Part shown: positions 5,076 through 7,392 of the stretch, in pieces
How positions within the stretch are numbered: the stretch's first letter is position 1
How the letters are laid out: every line of letters starts with the position of its first letter
NCBI GenBank assembly: GCA_015063445.1
Contig: SVUD01000068.1
Span: forward strand, 1-7,392
Reading direction: 5' to 3'
From: Oscillospiraceae bacterium
GTDB lineage: Bacteria > Bacillota_A > Clostridia > Oscillospirales > CAG-272
DNA length: 7,392 nt
Notes under the pieces: generated by a model
What the model was told of the DNA's origin: nothing
Seen by the model: the letters and a program-made list of their open reading frames with translations, nothing else
Databases searched by the model: none
Position numbers and translations under genes: made by a program

Positions 5076-7392
5076 ATGGTAGAAAGAAAGAAAATTTCTA
5101 TGGATGGTAACACCGCTGCCGCTCACGTATCCTATGCGTTCACGGAAGTTGCTGCCATCTACCCCATCACCCCTTCCAGCCCCATGGCGGAAGTAACAGA
5201 CACCTGGAGCGCATCCAATAAGAACATCTTCGGCGAACCCGCTAAGAATATCTTTGGCGAGAACGTTAAGGTTGTTGAGATGCAGTCCGAGGCAGGCGCT
5301 GCGGGAGCAGTTCACGGATCTCTTGCGTCCGGCGCTCTCACCACCACCTACACAGCATCCCAGGGTCTTCTTCTTATGATCCCCAATATGTACAAGATCG
5401 CCGGCGAGCTTCTTCCTTGCGTTATTCACGTTTCCGCAAGATGCGTAGCTTCTCACGCTCTTAACATCTTTGGAGACCATTCCGACGTATACGCATGCCG
5501 TCAGACCGGTTTTGCTATGCTCGCTGAAACAAACGCTCAGGAAATTATGGACCTTGGCGCAGTTGCTCATCTTGCGACCATCAAGTCCAGAGTTCCTTTC
5601 CTTAACTTCTTCGACGGCTTCCGTACCTCTCACGAGATTCAGAAGGTTGCCGCTTGGGACTATAAGGATCTCGCTGAGATGACCGATATGGACGCTGTTA
5701 AGGCATTCCGTGACCGTTCTCTCAACCCCGAGACTCCCGCCCTCAGAGGATCCGCTGAAAACGGCGATATCTTCTTCCAGCACAGAGAGGCTTGCAACCC
5801 CTACTATGACGCTCTTCCCGCTGTTGTTGAGGAGTACATGGACAAGGTTAACGCAAAGCTCGGCACTAACTACAAGCTCTTCAACTACTACGGCGCTCCC
5901 GACGCTGATCGCGTAATGATCGCTATGGGATCTATCTGCGACGTTGCTGAAGAGGTTATCGACTATATGAACGCAAACGGAGAAAAGGTTGGTCTTATCA
6001 AGGTTAGACTTTACCGTCCCTTCGCTGCAGATAAGTTCGTTGAGGCTATTCCCGCTTCTTGTAAGAAGATCGCTGTTCTCGACAGAACTAAGGAGCCCGG
6101 CTCTCTTGGCGAGCCCCTCTACCTTGACGTTGTTACCGCTCTTAACGAGATGGGCAGAAAGAACGTTGACGTTGTAGGCGGCAGATACGGTCTTGGATCT
6201 AAGGATACTACTCCCGCATCCATCTTCGCTATCTTCGCTAACCTCGCAAACGAGACTCCTAAGAACCACTTCACCGTAGGTATCGTTGACGACCTTACCG
6301 GTCACTCTCTCACCGAGACCGCAGCTCCCGACACTGCTACCGCTGATATGATTCAGTGCAAGTTCTGGGGACTTGGCGGAGACGGAACCGTTGGCGCTAA
6401 CAAGAACTCCATCAAGATCATCGGTGACCACACAGACAAGTTCATTCAGGCATACTTCCAGTATGACTCCAAGAAGACCGGCGGTATCACCATTTCCCAC
6501 CTTCGTTTCGGTGATTCTCCCATTAAGTCCTCTTACTATATCAACAAGGCAGACTTCGTTGCTTGCCACAACTCCGCTTACCTTTCCAAGTACGATATGA
6601 TCTCCGACGTTAAGCCCGGCGGAACATTCCTTCTTGACTGTCAGTGGAACGATGCTGAGCTTGACGCTCATCTTCCCGCATCGGTTAAGAGCTATATCGC
6701 TAATAACGGCATTAAGTTCTACACCATCAACGCAACTCAGATTGCTATTGACCTCGGTAACGCAAAGGTTAAGAATACCGTGCTTCAGTCCGCATTCTTC
6801 ACTCTTGCTAAGGTTCTTCCCATCGACGAGGCAATTGATTATATGAAGTACATGGCAACTAAGTCCTATCTCAAGAAGGGACAGGCAATAGTTGACCTCA
6901 ACCATAAGGCTATCGACGCAGGTAAGGACGCTCTTCATCTCGTAGAGGTTCCCGCTTCATGGAAGAACGCAGGTGAGACTGCTCCCGTGGCTAAGTTCGA
7001 GGGTAACAGAGCTGACCTTATCGATTTCGTTAACGATATCGTTGTTCCCGTTGGCGCAATGAAGGGTGACGCTCTTTCCGTTGCTACCTTCGCTAAGTAT
7101 GCTGACGGTACGTTCCCCCAGGGCTCCGCGGCATTCGAGAAGAGAGGCGTTGCCGTTACCGTTCCTCAGTGGAATCCCGAGGCTTGTATCCAGTGTAACA
7201 ACTGCGCATTCGTATGTCCTCACGCTTGTATCCGTCCCTTCGCTATGACCGAAGAGGAGGCTGCAGCAGCTCCCGCTGAGACTAAGTTCGCACCTAAGCC
7301 CGTTATCAAGACTAACTACAAGTTCACCATGGCTGTATCTCCCCTTGACTGTATGGGTTGTACGCTTTGCGTTAAGGCTTGTCCCGTAAATA
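5076..7392 (+). CDS. nifJ: Pyruvate:ferredoxin (flavodoxin) oxidoreductase, 3'-truncated by the window
   Basis: The first 772 codons of PFOR, which oxidises pyruvate with CoA to acetyl-CoA and CO2 and reduces ferredoxin, the main entry to fermentation in anaerobes. The family is about 1,170-1,190 aa, so roughly 400 residues, including the thiamine-diphosphate-binding domain, are missing. Domain I begins with YPITPSSPMAE (29-39; T32), has MQSEAGAAGAVHGS with E72, and SARCVASHALNIFGDHSDV with R122. These correspond to the substrate- and cofactor-contacting Thr, Glu and Arg of characterised enzymes. KVRLYRPF and DRTKEPGSLGEPLYLDV mark the CoA-side domain. FWGLGGDGTVGANKNSIKIIG begins the gamma-like domain near 430. 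The two-cluster ferredoxin domain shows C704, C707, C710, C714 and C759, C762, C765, C769. The frame is open throughout, with no frameshift. ATG 5076 follows GGAGGA by six bases. Codon bias is strong, as expected for an abundant enzyme. Confidence 0.96.
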   Translation, partial: MVERKKISMDGNTAAAHVSYAFTEVAAIYPITPSSPMAEVTDTWSASNKNIFGEPAKNIFGENVKVVEMQSEAGAAGAVHGSLASGALTTTYTASQGLLLMIPNMYKIAGELLPCVIHVSARCVASHALNIFGDHSDVYACRQTGFAMLAETNAQEIMDLGAVAHLATIKSRVPFLNFFDGFRTSHEIQKVAAWDYKDLAEMTDMDAVKAFRDRSLNPETPALRGSAENGDIFFQHREACNPYYDALPAVVEEYMDKVNAKLGTNYKLFNYYGAPDADRVMIAMGSICDVAEEVIDYMNANGEKVGLIKVRLYRPFAADKFVEAIPASCKKIAVLDRTKEPGSLGEPLYLDVVTALNEMGRKNVDVVGGRYGLGSKDTTPASIFAIFANLANETPKNHFTVGIVDDLTGHSLTETAAPDTATADMIQCKFWGLGGDGTVGANKNSIKIIGDHTDKFIQAYFQYDSKKTGGITISHLRFGDSPIKSSYYINKADFVACHNSAYLSKYDMISDVKPGGTFLLDCQWNDAELDAHLPASVKSYIANNGIKFYTINATQIAIDLGNAKVKNTVLQSAFFTLAKVLPIDEAIDYMKYMATKSYLKKGQAIVDLNHKAIDAGKDALHLVEVPASWKNAGETAPVAKFEGNRADLIDFVNDIVVPVGAMKGDALSVATFAKYADGTFPQGSAAFEKRGVAVTVPQWNPEACIQCNNCAFVCPHACIRPFAMTEEEAAAAPAETKFAPKPVIKTNYKFTMAVSPLDCMGCTLCVKACPVN

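Noticed and set aside
4980..6938. A 652-codon open frame on the minus strand opposite the oxidoreductase gene
   Set aside because: It is in exact register with PFOR codons, has low-complexity Val/Leu/Ser/Asn composition and no domain, and is open only because PFOR avoids TTA, CTA and TCA codons.

Overview
The window looks like a chromosomal segment of an anaerobic Clostridia-type Firmicute, probably an uncultured gut or rumen-like lineage. The reasons are a long-form hibernation factor, strong AGGAGG-type ribosome binding sites, textbook sigma-A promoters, a nth/RNase M5-like (DUF4093) pair and a large homodimer-type pyruvate:ferredoxin oxidoreductase. The lineage is inferred from gene content and style, not from a marker gene. 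No mobile element, CRISPR array, tRNA or rRNA gene was seen.

Layout. Bases 1-170 hold a rho-independent terminator of a plus-strand gene lying off the left edge, followed by a weaker minus-strand hairpin behind hpf. hpf (716-195, minus) is the only minus-strand gene; it converges on the off-window gene and diverges from everything to its right. Bases 717-1179 are non-coding: an extended -10 promoter for hpf, about 200 bases with nothing recognisable, a good sigma-A promoter at 979-1007, and a leader of about 165 nt that can fold into several helices and contains a near-perfect tandem repeat. The leader precedes a lipoprotein gene (1180-2892) for an extracellular solute-binding protein that stands alone, with no ABC permease beside it, and ends in a strong terminator (2933-2964).

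Five bases later a consensus promoter (TTGACA, 17 bp, TATAAT) starts a housekeeping cluster: maf (nucleotide pyrophosphatase), nth (endonuclease III) and a Toprim/RNase M5-like gene that overlaps nth by 4 bp. The cluster handles nucleotide-pool cleaning, oxidised-pyrimidine repair and probably RNA processing. A third promoter, whose -35 box lies inside an 8-3-8 inverted repeat, drives pyruvate:ferredoxin oxidoreductase, which runs off the right edge after 772 complete codons with no frameshift. It is the central anaerobic enzyme converting pyruvate to acetyl-CoA and reduced ferredoxin.

The solute-binding protein and the oxidoreductase share a strong codon bias (AAG, AAC, TTC, CTT, GTT, ATC) that the maf-nth-Toprim genes lack, which points to high expression of both. 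The most original signals are the structured leader of the solute-binding protein, the dockerin-like calcium-loop motif inside that protein, and the palindrome on the oxidoreductase promoter. I found no clear evidence of a wholly new multi-gene system here.
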